From positions 279,803-343,802 of the forward strand of contig JAFZHC010000009.1 in the NCBI GenBank assembly GCA_017555025.1: 64,000 nucleotides of DNA, read 5' to 3'. Positions within the stretch are counted from its first letter, which is position 1, and each line of letters starts with the position of its first letter. The notes under the pieces were generated by a model. That model worked only from the letters and a program-made list of their open reading frames with translations. It had not been told where the DNA came from and did not search any database. The position numbers and the translations under genes are program-made. Source of the stretch: Akkermansia sp. (GTDB lineage: Bacteria; Verrucomicrobiota; Verrucomicrobiia; Verrucomicrobiales; Akkermansiaceae). Of the stretch, positions 33,890 through 41,135 are shown piece after piece.

Positions 33890-33918
33890 TTGATTCCGGC
33901 ATGAATATACTTTAGAAT
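33890..33918 (+). promoter_or_regulatory. Promoter of the 334-residue unknown gene, leaderless
   Basis: TTGATT (33890-33895), 17-bp spacer, TAGAAT (33913-33918), 7 bases before ATG 33926. It is adjacent to the divergent hisC promoter, with only 3 bases between the two -35 boxes. Confidence 0.65.
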
Positions 33919-33925
33919 GACAGGC

Positions 33926-34930
33926 ATGAAAAGGTGGCATCGGCGCACACTCATTGTACTGGTACTCGGTGCACTCGGCACCGTGGCTCTGGGCTTACGA
34001 CCGGCCCTCACCCCGAATGAGGTATCCGTCATCTCGCGAGCGGGCAACGCAGTCCCGCTGCCGGAGCATCTGCATGGCAGAAACTTTTCTTTCACGCACG
34101 TTATCAAACCCGGACAACCGCACAAAGGTACTTGGTTTGCGGGTAATTCAGCCGAAGCGCTCAGCAGGTTGCAAGCCACAGACTGGCGTGTAACCGTCAG
34201 CTGCAAGGAGGGCAAACTCGTGGTGGAAACCGCCCCTGTGGAAATGAGCGCGTCAATGGCACAGGTGCGGGGAGAATTGTTTACCGGCATCAGTTATGTC
34301 AGTAAAGTGCGCCGCCCCAATGGACGCACCCACACGGAATACCAGCTGGATATCTCCTGCTATGCCGAGATAACACCCTGCTTCTGGCAGGAAAAACAGC
34401 GAGTGCACTGGCTGCAATTCATCACCATCGACGTTGACGACGAGGCCGCCGATATGGGCACACCGCTACTGGTGGAAATTCCGCAGAGTTTTACCGAAAA
34501 GTTCACTCTCAGCAGCGAAGGTCCGGAACCCGCTCTACCGGCTCGCTATTGCTACAGCCCGGCAGAAAATGCACTACTGCGCCTGCTCCACACCATTGCC
34601 GCGTGCACGGAGCACACGCACAGTCTGCTCACACACAGGCTCATCAGCGGCAGCAGACAACTGGCCCGCTTTGCCGGCTCGGCCCCCTGGCCGAAGAATT
34701 GGGGCAAAGCACAAGACATGGCACAAACCATAGCTTACCGCGTTGGCCCCACGCTCGAGTACCTGGCAGAGAATGATTGCTTCGGCAATCAACAGTTGGC
34801 AGATTACATCAACGGCGAAGATTTTGCTGCTATTTTTGGCGAAAATTTCCGCCATGCGAAAAATTCCGAATCAGAATTCAATATACAAGAAATTGAAATT
34901 AAACAATCAACAACAAATTTTGAAAAATAA
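33926..34930 (+). CDS. Membrane-anchored protein of unknown function
   Basis: No family is recognised. This 334-residue protein starts MKRWHRRTLIVLVLGALGTV, a single N-terminal membrane anchor or uncleaved signal. The outside part is beta-rich in the middle (RVTVSCKEGKLVVETAPVEM, TEYQLDISCYAEI) and helical near the end (AENALLRLLHTIAACTEHTH, GKAQDMAQTIAYRVGPTLEY). The last 25 residues are Asn/Ser/Glu-rich and low complexity, and the DNA there becomes AT-rich. ATG 33926 is fixed by the leaderless promoter; an in-frame ATG lies at 33917 inside the -10 region. A structured noncoding region follows. Confidence 0.6.
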   Translation: MKRWHRRTLIVLVLGALGTVALGLRPALTPNEVSVISRAGNAVPLPEHLHGRNFSFTHVIKPGQPHKGTWFAGNSAEALSRLQATDWRVTVSCKEGKLVVETAPVEMSASMAQVRGELFTGISYVSKVRRPNGRTHTEYQLDISCYAEITPCFWQEKQRVHWLQFITIDVDDEAADMGTPLLVEIPQSFTEKFTLSSEGPEPALPARYCYSPAENALLRLLHTIAACTEHTHSLLTHRLISGSRQLARFAGSAPWPKNWGKAQDMAQTIAYRVGPTLEYLAENDCFGNQQLADYINGEDFAAIFGENFRHAKNSESEFNIQEIEIKQSTTNFEK

Positions 34931-34949
34931 TTCATTTTTTGTGTAGATT
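34920..34949 (+). promoter_or_regulatory. Possible promoter of the noncoding RNA region
   Basis: TTGAAA (34920-34925), 18-bp spacer, TAGATT (34944-34949). No start codon lies at the usual 6-12 bases, consistent with a noncoding transcript beginning near 34956. Confidence 0.5.
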
Positions 34950-34955
34950 TTCGGC

Positions 34956-35081
34956 ATACTTTTGCGTTCTCCCAATTGAGAAAGGTCGGGGTGAGAGCCG
35001 ACCGAAGACAGAAAACTGTTTTCATATAGAGTAGGTGTAAGTACAAAAACGGTCGGGATTCTCCCGGCCGTTTCTGTTTTT
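34956..35081 (+). ncRNA. Candidate small structured RNA ending in a terminator
   Basis: After a plausible promoter come successive hairpins: TTCTC/GAGAA (34967-34971 and 34978-34982), GGTCGG/CCGACC (34984-34989 and 34998-35003), GAAGACAG/CUGUUUUC with an AAAA loop (35004-35011 and 35016-35023), and a strong terminator with AAACGGTCGGGA/TCCCGGCCGTTT arms (35047-35058 and 35062-35073) followed by CTGTTTTT. CCGACC of the second hairpin can also pair with GGTCGG of the terminator, a possible switch. No coding frame is supported. It does not match a riboswitch, 6S, tmRNA, SRP or RNase P pattern that I can recall. Confidence 0.5.
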
Positions 35082-35084
35082 GCC

Positions 35085-35218
35085 TTGTGCGACAGGAAGA
35101 AACACGCCTGTTGCACAAACGCTTCATCGTAAGCGGGCCATATACCAGCGGCGCAAACACGGGTGCAGAATTGAGGCGAGCCCGGCTCACATTATGTGAA
35201 GCCGGGCTCTTCTCGTTT
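35085..35218 (+). ncRNA. Second structured segment with terminator
   Basis: This segment contains TTGTGCGACAGG/CCTGTTGCACAA (35085-35096 and 35107-35118, one G-U pair), CGCTT/AAGCG (35120-35124 and 35131-35135), and a long final stem GAGCCCGGCT/AGCCGGGCTC (35178-35187 and 35200-35209, with CACAT/ATGTG stacked inside) followed by TTCTCGTTT. It may be a second RNA, or the 3' part of a longer transcript reading through the first terminator. Confidence 0.4.
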
Positions 35219-35244
35219 ATCTGATTGCACTAACGGGTGGCGTA

Positions 35245-36330
35245 TCAATAATCTCTACGGTAAGAAATGGTATTGCTAAAATCGGCCATTTCTGCAAGCG
35301 AAGCGCATTCACGAATCAACTGGCCATGAGCACCGACCTGAACAACCGGAGATTTTCCCTTGAACTTGCTGAAATTATCAGAGAGCTTGTTCTGGTACAC
35401 ACAGATGGAGCGATTGATGCCGAGGGCGGCCTTGAATTCCTCCACCCGGGTCTGGGATACACCTTCGTCAAATACAAAAATGATGGCTTTTTTATCATCC
35501 AGGAAGCGAATTGCATCCATAACCTCCTTGCGTTTACCACGCGGGGTCGCTGTTTTTCTGCCTCGGGAACCACTCCTGCTCTGCGGTGCGTAATCATTGA
35601 GCATGAGGGGGTCTACAAATACCAGGAAAATACAGCGATGATTCGTGTAGCAGGTACCGGATATGGGATAGGTCGTGACCAGAGAAGTCTTAAGCCATAC
35701 CCAGAGCTCGTTAAAGTTTTCAATAGCCACGCTGATTCTCTTGATATCCTGCTTGGTCGAGCGTGCACGCAAACGTTTTTTGCGTTCATCGTACTCGATG
35801 GTAGAGCCTTCAGGGAGGTCCAGCCCCAGATTTTTACGCAGAATGGCTTTAAAGGTATCATCAGCCTCGGTCAACTCTTGCTTTTTATGCTCTTTTTCCT
35901 GCTTTTTTGATAATTCACGGTAACGTTTTCTTAACACCGCGCGGCATTTTTTACGATCTTCCGCAGGGAGAGAATCAAAATTAACGGCCTTGTTCCCAAA
36001 CAACTCCTTCATAATTTTATCTCTCATCGCCTCCATGTCAAAGCCACTCTCCTCAGAATCGCTCTTCTCGGAGGGCGTGAAAGACGAGTCGGTATCCCAC
36101 GGAGCCTTCTCCGTGTTGCCCGACATCTCTTCCAGATATTGCTTCATATTACGCGACTGAGGAGCCAAGTCGAACAGCACCTTGTTGTTGGTTGCATCGT
36201 AGTACAAGAATTCCCAGGGGATGTCCTTCCAGATTTTGGTGCCGTTAATAGGTTCGCGTTGCTCTGCCGCCATCACACAGGCAGCCAGAACGAAACAAAC
36301 GAAAAACACCGTTGTGATAATACGTTTCAT
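35245..36330 (-). CDS. Exported protein of unknown function, possible lipoprotein
   Basis: This 361-residue protein starts MKRIITTVFFVCFVLAACVM. LAAC fits a lipobox (Cys near 18), but an ordinary cut after MA is also possible. A charged middle region (about residues 85-160) is followed by ILRKNLGLDLPEGSTIEYDE and RLRARSTKQDIKRISVAIEN. The latter resembles the short STN-like beta-alpha unit found before secretins and in PVC envelope proteins. The C-terminal 150 residues look like an alpha/beta fold with CIFLVFVDPLML and AIIFVFDEGVSQTRVEEF, reminiscent of a thioredoxin-like domain without CxxC. It is 8 bases downstream of the metallo-hydrolase gene. Confidence 0.5.
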   Translation of the reverse strand: MKRIITTVFFVCFVLAACVMAAEQREPINGTKIWKDIPWEFLYYDATNNKVLFDLAPQSRNMKQYLEEMSGNTEKAPWDTDSSFTPSEKSDSEESGFDMEAMRDKIMKELFGNKAVNFDSLPAEDRKKCRAVLRKRYRELSKKQEKEHKKQELTEADDTFKAILRKNLGLDLPEGSTIEYDERKKRLRARSTKQDIKRISVAIENFNELWVWLKTSLVTTYPISGTCYTNHRCIFLVFVDPLMLNDYAPQSRSGSRGRKTATPRGKRKEVMDAIRFLDDKKAIIFVFDEGVSQTRVEEFKAALGINRSICVYQNKLSDNFSKFKGKSPVVQVGAHGQLIRECASLAEMADFSNTISYRRDY

Positions 36331-36338
36331 AATAAAAA

Positions 36339-37142
36339 TCAGAGATTTATAACTTCCAAATCATCAGGCACAGAAATAGAGCCGGTAAAATATTGAGCAG
36401 CTTCGGCCGTGTAGGTACGGCGGCGCGAGGCAAGGGTTTCGTCTTCAGTATGGTAGAGCAGCAGATTCTTTACCTCCAGCTGAGCAGCCAGACGCCCGGC
36501 ATCAAGCGCGGTACTATGGTGCTTTTCGTAGGGCTTAAAGCGCTCCCTGTCAGCATACAGACAAAAGGCCTCACACAGCAGCCAATCAGCCCCCTGCGCA
36601 TAGCCGGCGGCCCGCTCATTGTAGGGCTCATCGCCTAGACATGTCAGCTTCTTTCCATCGGGCAATGTCAGGCAGAAGCCATACTGGCGGGCTTTGGTGG
36701 AGCCAATATCAAAAGCCTGCGCCTGAAGACCGAGAGGCATAAATGACTCTCCATCGGCAAGCGGCAGCAACATAATGTCCTTGTGCAGATGGGCACAAAC
36801 CTTCCCGGGCAAGGTCGCACGACAAATATTCTCCAGCGCAGTCAACCCCTCGGCATGGCCGTACACCCGCAGCACACCATCATACTTGCCGGCGTTCATT
36901 GCCTGCGCCACCATGCGCACCACCCACACAAGCCCAAAAATGTGGTCGGTATGAGTGTGCGTCAGAAAAACATCGTGAACGGAGCTTAAAGAAATGCCGG
37001 ATGATTTCAACTGCTGCAAAATACCATTACCGCCGCCGCCATCCACCAGAAAAACAGCCTCACCCACCTTCAGAGCAAAACATGTATTGTAACAACGCGT
37101 GACGGCCGCATTTCCTGTGCCCAGCATGATTAACTCGCCCAT
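36339..37142 (-). CDS. Metallo-beta-lactamase-fold hydrolase, RNase Z-like
   Basis: This 267-residue protein has the zinc motif FLTHTHTDHIFGL (HxHxDH, about residues 58-70), an N-terminal MLGTGNA and DGGGGNGILQQL, a GDEP motif (second metal aspartate) and a late LYHTED histidine. This arrangement is that of the RNase Z/ElaC or arylsulfatase-like branch. It is shorter than RNase Z (about 305), so tRNA 3' processing is not certain. ATG 37142 is supported by a -10 box 6 bases upstream; the frame extending to 37205 crosses the promoter. The exported protein gene follows. Confidence 0.75.
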   Translation of the reverse strand: MGELIMLGTGNAAVTRCYNTCFALKVGEAVFLVDGGGGNGILQQLKSSGISLSSVHDVFLTHTHTDHIFGLVWVVRMVAQAMNAGKYDGVLRVYGHAEGLTALENICRATLPGKVCAHLHKDIMLLPLADGESFMPLGLQAQAFDIGSTKARQYGFCLTLPDGKKLTCLGDEPYNERAAGYAQGADWLLCEAFCLYADRERFKPYEKHHSTALDAGRLAAQLEVKNLLLYHTEDETLASRRRTYTAEAAQYFTGSISVPDDLEVINL

Positions 37143-37148
37143 GCCGCA

Positions 37149-37177
37149 AATGTACCATATTCTAACCACATTGGCAA
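37149..37177 (-). promoter_or_regulatory. Metallo-hydrolase operon promoter, leaderless
   Basis: Minus strand TTGCCA (37172-37177), 17-bp spacer, TACATT (37149-37154), 6 bases before ATG 37142. Confidence 0.65.
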
Positions 37178-37231
37178 GTAGCAAAACTCTGTCAGTTTTC
37201 GACATTTTTTACATTTTGACACAGCGTTTTC

Positions 37232-37259
37232 TTGACTTGTCTAGGTGAAGCGCTAAAAT
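37232..37259 (+). promoter_or_regulatory. skp-lpxD promoter
   Basis: TTGACT (37232-37237), 16-bp spacer, TAAAAT (37254-37259). The leader to ATG 37290 is about 23 bases without a clear Shine-Dalgarno. Confidence 0.65.
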
Positions 37260-37289
37260 GGAGAGCGTCAATAGACCTCCGAATTAGTT

Positions 37290-37925
37290 ATGAAGTTCCA
37301 TACCATCATCACCACCATCGCTGTGACGCTCTGCGCCATGGTCGCTACTGCTCAGGCTGACCTCAAGGTTGCCACTGTGAACGTAACCGAGCTCTATACG
37401 CTCTTCTACAAGCGCTTCGATACTGAGGTGCGCCTGAAGGACGAGGAGGCCAAGATTAAGGCTGAAATTAAGACTCGCGAGGACAAGCTGCGCGCCCTGC
37501 AGGAGGAGGATCAGAAGATTCAGAAGCAGTATGACCCCTCCCTCTCTGAGTCTCAGGTGAAGAAGCTGCGCGACCAGCACAACATCAAGATGAACGAGAT
37601 TCAGGCCGCTCAGCAGGAGCTGCAGACTTATGTACAGCGCCGCTCCCTGGCTTTCAAGGAGCTCTTCCGCCGCGACATGCAGATTCTCTTCTCTGAGGTA
37701 CAGCAGGCTATTGCCGACATCGCTGCTCAGGGCGCCTATGACATCGTGATGGACTCCAGCGCTCAGAACGCCACGGGCATCAAGATTTTCCCCTATGTGA
37801 AGCCCTCCTTCGACATCACCCCCGAGGTTCTCAAGCACATCAACGCCGGTGCTCCTGAGGGCTTCGACCCGAAGGCTGAGCTGGAGCGCCTTTACGGCTC
37901 CTCCGCCATCCCCGGCATTCAATAA
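37290..37925 (+). CDS. skp: Skp/OmpH-family periplasmic chaperone
   Basis: This 211-residue protein has a signal peptide MKFHTIITTIAVTLCAMVATAQA, then LKVATVNVTELY (family first strand, normally KIAVVDxxxV). A long charged coiled coil follows at about residues 40-125 (RLKDEEAKIKAEIKTREDKL, KKLRDQHNIKMNEIQAAQQE), then LFSEVQQAIADIAAQGAYDIVMD. It would hold unfolded outer-membrane proteins. It is directly upstream of lpxD, the classic neighbour. The C-terminal tail (about 45 residues) is longer than in E. coli Skp. Confidence 0.88.
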   Translation: MKFHTIITTIAVTLCAMVATAQADLKVATVNVTELYTLFYKRFDTEVRLKDEEAKIKAEIKTREDKLRALQEEDQKIQKQYDPSLSESQVKKLRDQHNIKMNEIQAAQQELQTYVQRRSLAFKELFRRDMQILFSEVQQAIADIAAQGAYDIVMDSSAQNATGIKIFPYVKPSFDITPEVLKHINAGAPEGFDPKAELERLYGSSAIPGIQ

Positions 37926-37956
37926 ATAACCTTTCATCCCGTTACAGAGCACGACT

Positions 37957-39033
37957 ATGAACCTCTCTCTCGACGAAGTTGTCGCGCTCACCGGGGGCAA
38001 GATTCTCAACCCGACTCCGGAGATCAGCATCTCCGGAGTCGCAACATTAGCAGAAGCTTGTCCGGGTGAGATTTCCTTCCTTGGCAACGAAAAATACTTT
38101 AAGGATTTCCTTGCAACCAAGGCATCTGTTGCTCTGGTTCCCCCCGGTCTGCCGGAGTACCCCGAAGGTGTGGTATTCATCGAAGTGGAAAATCCCTCTC
38201 TGGCATTTAATGCCGTGGTAGGTCACTTCATGAAGGCCGCCAACGATTTTACACCGGGCATTGCCGCTACAGCCTATGTTGACCCGACCGCTAAGCTCAA
38301 CCCCGACAAGGTGCGCGTATCTCCCGGCGCAGTCGTTGAGGCCGGCGCTGAAGTGGGTGACGGTTGCGACATTGGCCCCGGTTGCGTTATCGGCAAGTCT
38401 GCCGTACTCGGCGAAAACTGCAAACTGTACGCCAACGCCGTAGTGCGAGAGCGCTGCATACTGGGCAAGAACGTTGTTCTGCAGCCCGGTGCCGTTATCG
38501 GCTCCGATGGTTTCGGCTTCCTGCTCAACAAGGAAACCGGTCGTTACGAGACTGTTGATCAGGTAGGCATCGTCGTTATCGGTGACAATGTGGACGTTGG
38601 CGCCAACACCACTATCGACCGCGCCCGCTTCGGCCGCACCATTATCGGCGAAGGTACCAAGATTGACAACCTCGTACAGATTGGTCACAACGTCGTAGTG
38701 GGCAAGCATACTGTCATCGTATCTCAGAGCGGTATTGCCGGCAGCACTCAGATTGGCGATTATGTAACCGTAGCAGCTCAGGTAGGCATTGCCGGCCACC
38801 TCAAGGTGGGTGATAAGGCCGTCATGGCCGCCCGCACCGGCGTGATGTCAGACCTCGAGGGCGGTAAGGTATACTGGGGCGCCCCGGCTGCTCCCTTCAC
38901 CGAAGCCCGCCGTCAGTTTGCCGCAATACGCAAGCTGCCCGAGGCCATGAAGGAAATGGCCGCCCTCAAGAAACAGGCTGAAGAAATCAAAGCCCTCATC
39001 GACCAGGCTCTGGCCGAACAGGCAGGCAACTGA
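37957..39033 (+). CDS. lpxD: UDP-3-O-(3-hydroxyacyl)glucosamine N-acyltransferase
   Basis: This 358-residue trimeric left-handed beta-helix enzyme adds the second acyl chain in lipid A synthesis. The N-terminal uridine-binding domain shows ISISGVATLAEACPGEISFLGN. Hexapeptide repeats run from about 105 to 300 and include GSDGFGFLLNKETGRY, DNVDVGANTTIDRARFGRT and the catalytic-histidine segment NLVQIGHNVVVGKHTVIVSQ. A C-terminal helical extension (KEMAALKKQAEEIKAL) is visible. A strong terminator follows. It shows that the organism makes lipid A. Confidence 0.95.
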   Translation: MNLSLDEVVALTGGKILNPTPEISISGVATLAEACPGEISFLGNEKYFKDFLATKASVALVPPGLPEYPEGVVFIEVENPSLAFNAVVGHFMKAANDFTPGIAATAYVDPTAKLNPDKVRVSPGAVVEAGAEVGDGCDIGPGCVIGKSAVLGENCKLYANAVVRERCILGKNVVLQPGAVIGSDGFGFLLNKETGRYETVDQVGIVVIGDNVDVGANTTIDRARFGRTIIGEGTKIDNLVQIGHNVVVGKHTVIVSQSGIAGSTQIGDYVTVAAQVGIAGHLKVGDKAVMAARTGVMSDLEGGKVYWGAPAAPFTEARRQFAAIRKLPEAMKEMAALKKQAEEIKALIDQALAEQAGN

Positions 39034-39058
39034 CAAATCAGCCCCAAAACGCTATAGC

Positions 39059-39096
39059 AAAGGCTCGCAGTTTTTATAACTGCGAGCCTTTTTAAT
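39059..39096 (+). terminator. skp-lpxD terminator
   Basis: AAAGGCTCGCAGT (39059-39071) and ACTGCGAGCCTTT (39079-39091) form a perfect 13-bp stem with a T-rich loop and tail. Confidence 0.9.
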
Positions 39097-39174
39097 GCGC
39101 TACAAAGATTGATAAAATCGAGCAGTCAATCTACTCTCCGACTATCAGGCACGCTGAAGAGTCTGAGCAATTAC

Positions 39175-39462
39175 CTACTGCAACGGGGCAAGGTCATACT
39201 TATCGGCCCAGGCCTTAAGCTCCTTACCGGCGTAAGAGGCAAGACCATCGGCTGTCAGCTGGCGAGCGAGTTTACCTGCGGGAATCAGCATGCAGAGGCA
39301 GTCTGCATCCGCCTCATACCCCACTTTAACCTTACCATCCTTAGTCATCAACACACCATCGCAGGGGCTCATGGAATTGAGCTCAATGATAGCTGCGGTG
39401 AGCTCATCGCGATTAATCTCAAAAGGAGCGGACGGAGCCGGAGTATTTTCATCTGCTGTCAT
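39175..39462 (-). CDS. Small cytoplasmic protein, 95 residues
   Basis: It is not recognised. After a proline-rich start (TADENTPAPSAP) the protein has a helix (NRDELTAAIIELNSMS), a beta hairpin (GVLMTKDGKVKVGYEADADC) and a C-terminal helix (GKELKAWADKYDLAPLQ). No signal peptide or membrane segment is seen. A consensus-like promoter with -10 TATAAT ends 6 bases before ATG, so the gene is real and leaderless. It is divergent from the lipoprotein gene at 39560. Confidence 0.6.
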   Translation of the reverse strand: MTADENTPAPSAPFEINRDELTAAIIELNSMSPCDGVLMTKDGKVKVGYEADADCLCMLIPAGKLARQLTADGLASYAGKELKAWADKYDLAPLQ

Positions 39463-39468
39463 GCAGAC

Positions 39469-39497
39469 ATTATATATCAGCTACGCAGGGAACACAA
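39469..39497 (-). promoter_or_regulatory. Promoter of the 95-residue protein gene, leaderless
   Basis: Minus strand TTGTGT (39492-39497), 17-bp spacer, TATAAT (39469-39474), 6 bases before ATG 39462. Confidence 0.65.
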
Positions 39498-39522
39498 GTC
39501 GCAAGTTTGGCAAACATCTTGC

Positions 39523-39552
39523 TTGACTAAGGGGCGCTTTATGGTGTAGGCT
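39523..39552 (+). promoter_or_regulatory. Lipoprotein gene promoter, leaderless
   Basis: TTGACT (39523-39528), 18-bp spacer, TAGGCT (39547-39552), 7 bases before ATG 39560. Confidence 0.55.
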
Positions 39553-39559
39553 ATAAGCC

Positions 39560-40144
39560 ATGAAGCGCTTAACCGTTATCGCGACAGCAGCACTTGCAGC
39601 ATTTACCATCGTCAGCTGCCAGCAGCAAAGACCTGCAGAGCGTACTGCAGAAGAAATAGTGGATGAAATGCCGCCGCCCCTCCACCTCGGCGCTGTACAT
39701 CAGGTATACCCTGAGCAGGGGTTTGCCCTGCTGCGTATTATCGGCCCCATGCCCAAGAGCGGTACAGTGCTCATTACCCACCCGGCAGATGGCTCCAACG
39801 ACCGCATCGGCAATCTCGTCGTTTCCTCTGAGTCAAACGCCCGCAGCAACATTGTGGCAGCCGACATTCGCTCCGGTTCCATCGTCAAAGGCGACCGCGT
39901 CTTCCAGTACCGCAACATCTTCCGCAGCGCAGCAGAAGAAACGGCACCGGCTGAAGAGCGCCCCATTATGGACTCCATCACCGAAGAAGATTTATTGAAG
40001 GCTCAGCAGGCGGTAGAGGCCGAAACCGCACCCGCCATCAGCGAAGAGCCGACCGCAGCCCCCACCCCGAGCAGCAGCTCCGAGCCGACGGAAGCACCCG
40101 CCTACCTCGATGAAATTCCTGACGATATCAGCGGCTGGAATTGA
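39560..40144 (+). CDS. Lipoprotein with acidic Pro/Ser/Thr-rich tail
   Basis: This 194-residue protein has the signal MKRLTVIATAALAAFTIVSC, a lipobox (IVSC) with the cysteine at residue 20. A small beta domain follows (about 45-120), including HQVYPEQGFALLRIIGPM, LITHPADGSNDRIGNLVVS and GSIVKGDRVFQYR. The pattern of a short barrel ending in KGDRVF resembles domains that bind at the cell wall or outer membrane, though no family is certain. The last 65 residues are low complexity, rich in Ala, Glu, Pro, Ser and Thr. The FAH hydrolase gene follows 18 bases later. Confidence 0.6.
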   Translation: MKRLTVIATAALAAFTIVSCQQQRPAERTAEEIVDEMPPPLHLGAVHQVYPEQGFALLRIIGPMPKSGTVLITHPADGSNDRIGNLVVSSESNARSNIVAADIRSGSIVKGDRVFQYRNIFRSAAEETAPAEERPIMDSITEEDLLKAQQAVEAETAPAISEEPTAAPTPSSSSEPTEAPAYLDEIPDDISGWN

Positions 40145-40162
40145 TTTTATCTGATACACACC

Positions 40163-41032
40163 ATGAGGCTTCAGTACTACGTAGACGAAGACGGCGAAAG
40201 TGTGATTGGGCTCTGGGTGCCCAAGCGCAAAGTTTGGATTGACGTAACCGGTCAGGATGAGCAGATTTGGGCCGCGCTGCAACCCGACGGCAAGAAGCTG
40301 CGCAAAGAAATCGAGACATGGATATCGCAAGGTGCACCCGATGGTGTAGCGGTCGATACGGACGGTCTTGTCATCTCAAGCGCCCTGCATGTACAACCCT
40401 GCACCATAGCCTGCTTGGGCAAGTGCTACGTTGAGCATGCACAGGAGTTTAGCGGCGACGTACCGACGGAGCCCTCCATCTTCCTGAAGTCGACCTCTGC
40501 CATCAGCTCTGACATCTCCTATGTGCTCAACCCGCCCGGTGCCAAAAAGCTGGACTACGAGGTCGAGCTTGCCGTTATCATCGGCGATACCCTGCACAAT
40601 GCCACCGCAGCAGACGCAAAGAAGGCCATCATCGGTTACACGCTCATGTGTGACTACTCCGAGCGCTCCTACCAACTGGAGCACGGCGGCCAATGGACCA
40701 AGGGCAAAAGCTATGATACATTCGCACCTTTCGGCCCCGTTTTCGTATCGAAAGATGAAATTCCGAATCCGGATAATTTGGTGCTGCAATTAAAGGTGAA
40801 CGGCGAGCTGCGCCAGAATGCCGGCACGAACGGCCTCATTATGCCGGTCGCAGAGCTGGTTGCCTATGTATCTCGCTTCATGACGCTCAACGCAGGCGAC
40901 GTAGTATCAACAGGTACCCCCGGCGGAACAGGCATGGGCATGAATCCCCCGCAATACCTCCGCCCCGGCGATGTGGTCGAGCTTGGCTGCGATGCCATTG
41001 GCTGGATGAAACAAGTCGTAGAACAGGATTGA
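40163..41032 (+). CDS. Fumarylacetoacetate hydrolase-family protein
   Basis: This 289-residue protein has the FAH-fold C-terminal domain: PSIFLKSTSAISSD, LDYEVELAVIIGDTL with the metal-binding glutamates, the stretch DYSERSYQLEHGGQWTKGKS, the GPVFV strand, and VVSTGTPGGTGMGMNPP. Such enzymes hydrolyse or decarboxylate acylpyruvates or similar beta-dicarbonyl compounds with Mg2+. The metal and active-site residues seem intact. The exact substrate is unknown. It probably shares a transcript with the preceding lipoprotein gene. Confidence 0.88.
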   Translation: MRLQYYVDEDGESVIGLWVPKRKVWIDVTGQDEQIWAALQPDGKKLRKEIETWISQGAPDGVAVDTDGLVISSALHVQPCTIACLGKCYVEHAQEFSGDVPTEPSIFLKSTSAISSDISYVLNPPGAKKLDYEVELAVIIGDTLHNATAADAKKAIIGYTLMCDYSERSYQLEHGGQWTKGKSYDTFAPFGPVFVSKDEIPNPDNLVLQLKVNGELRQNAGTNGLIMPVAELVAYVSRFMTLNAGDVVSTGTPGGTGMGMNPPQYLRPGDVVELGCDAIGWMKQVVEQD

Positions 41033-41052
41033 TGGTATTACGAGAAAAAAGA

Positions 41053-41080
41053 TTGCATTCAGGCAAAAATATAGTAGAAT
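41053..41080 (+). promoter_or_regulatory. Epimerase gene promoter
   Basis: TTGCAT (41053-41058), 16-bp spacer, TAGAAT (41075-41080). The leader to ATG 41136 is about 48 bases with no clear Shine-Dalgarno. Confidence 0.6.
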
Positions 41081-41135
41081 ATACTTTGTTCACAGCGTTT
41101 CACACCTATTAACACTTCATCTCTCCTCTAACAAC

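Noticed and set aside
34804..35190. A 128-codon minus-strand frame over the structured region near 35 kb
   Set aside because: It spans several perfect hairpins and two terminators and the AT-rich gene end. Residues look random and no minus-strand promoter fits.
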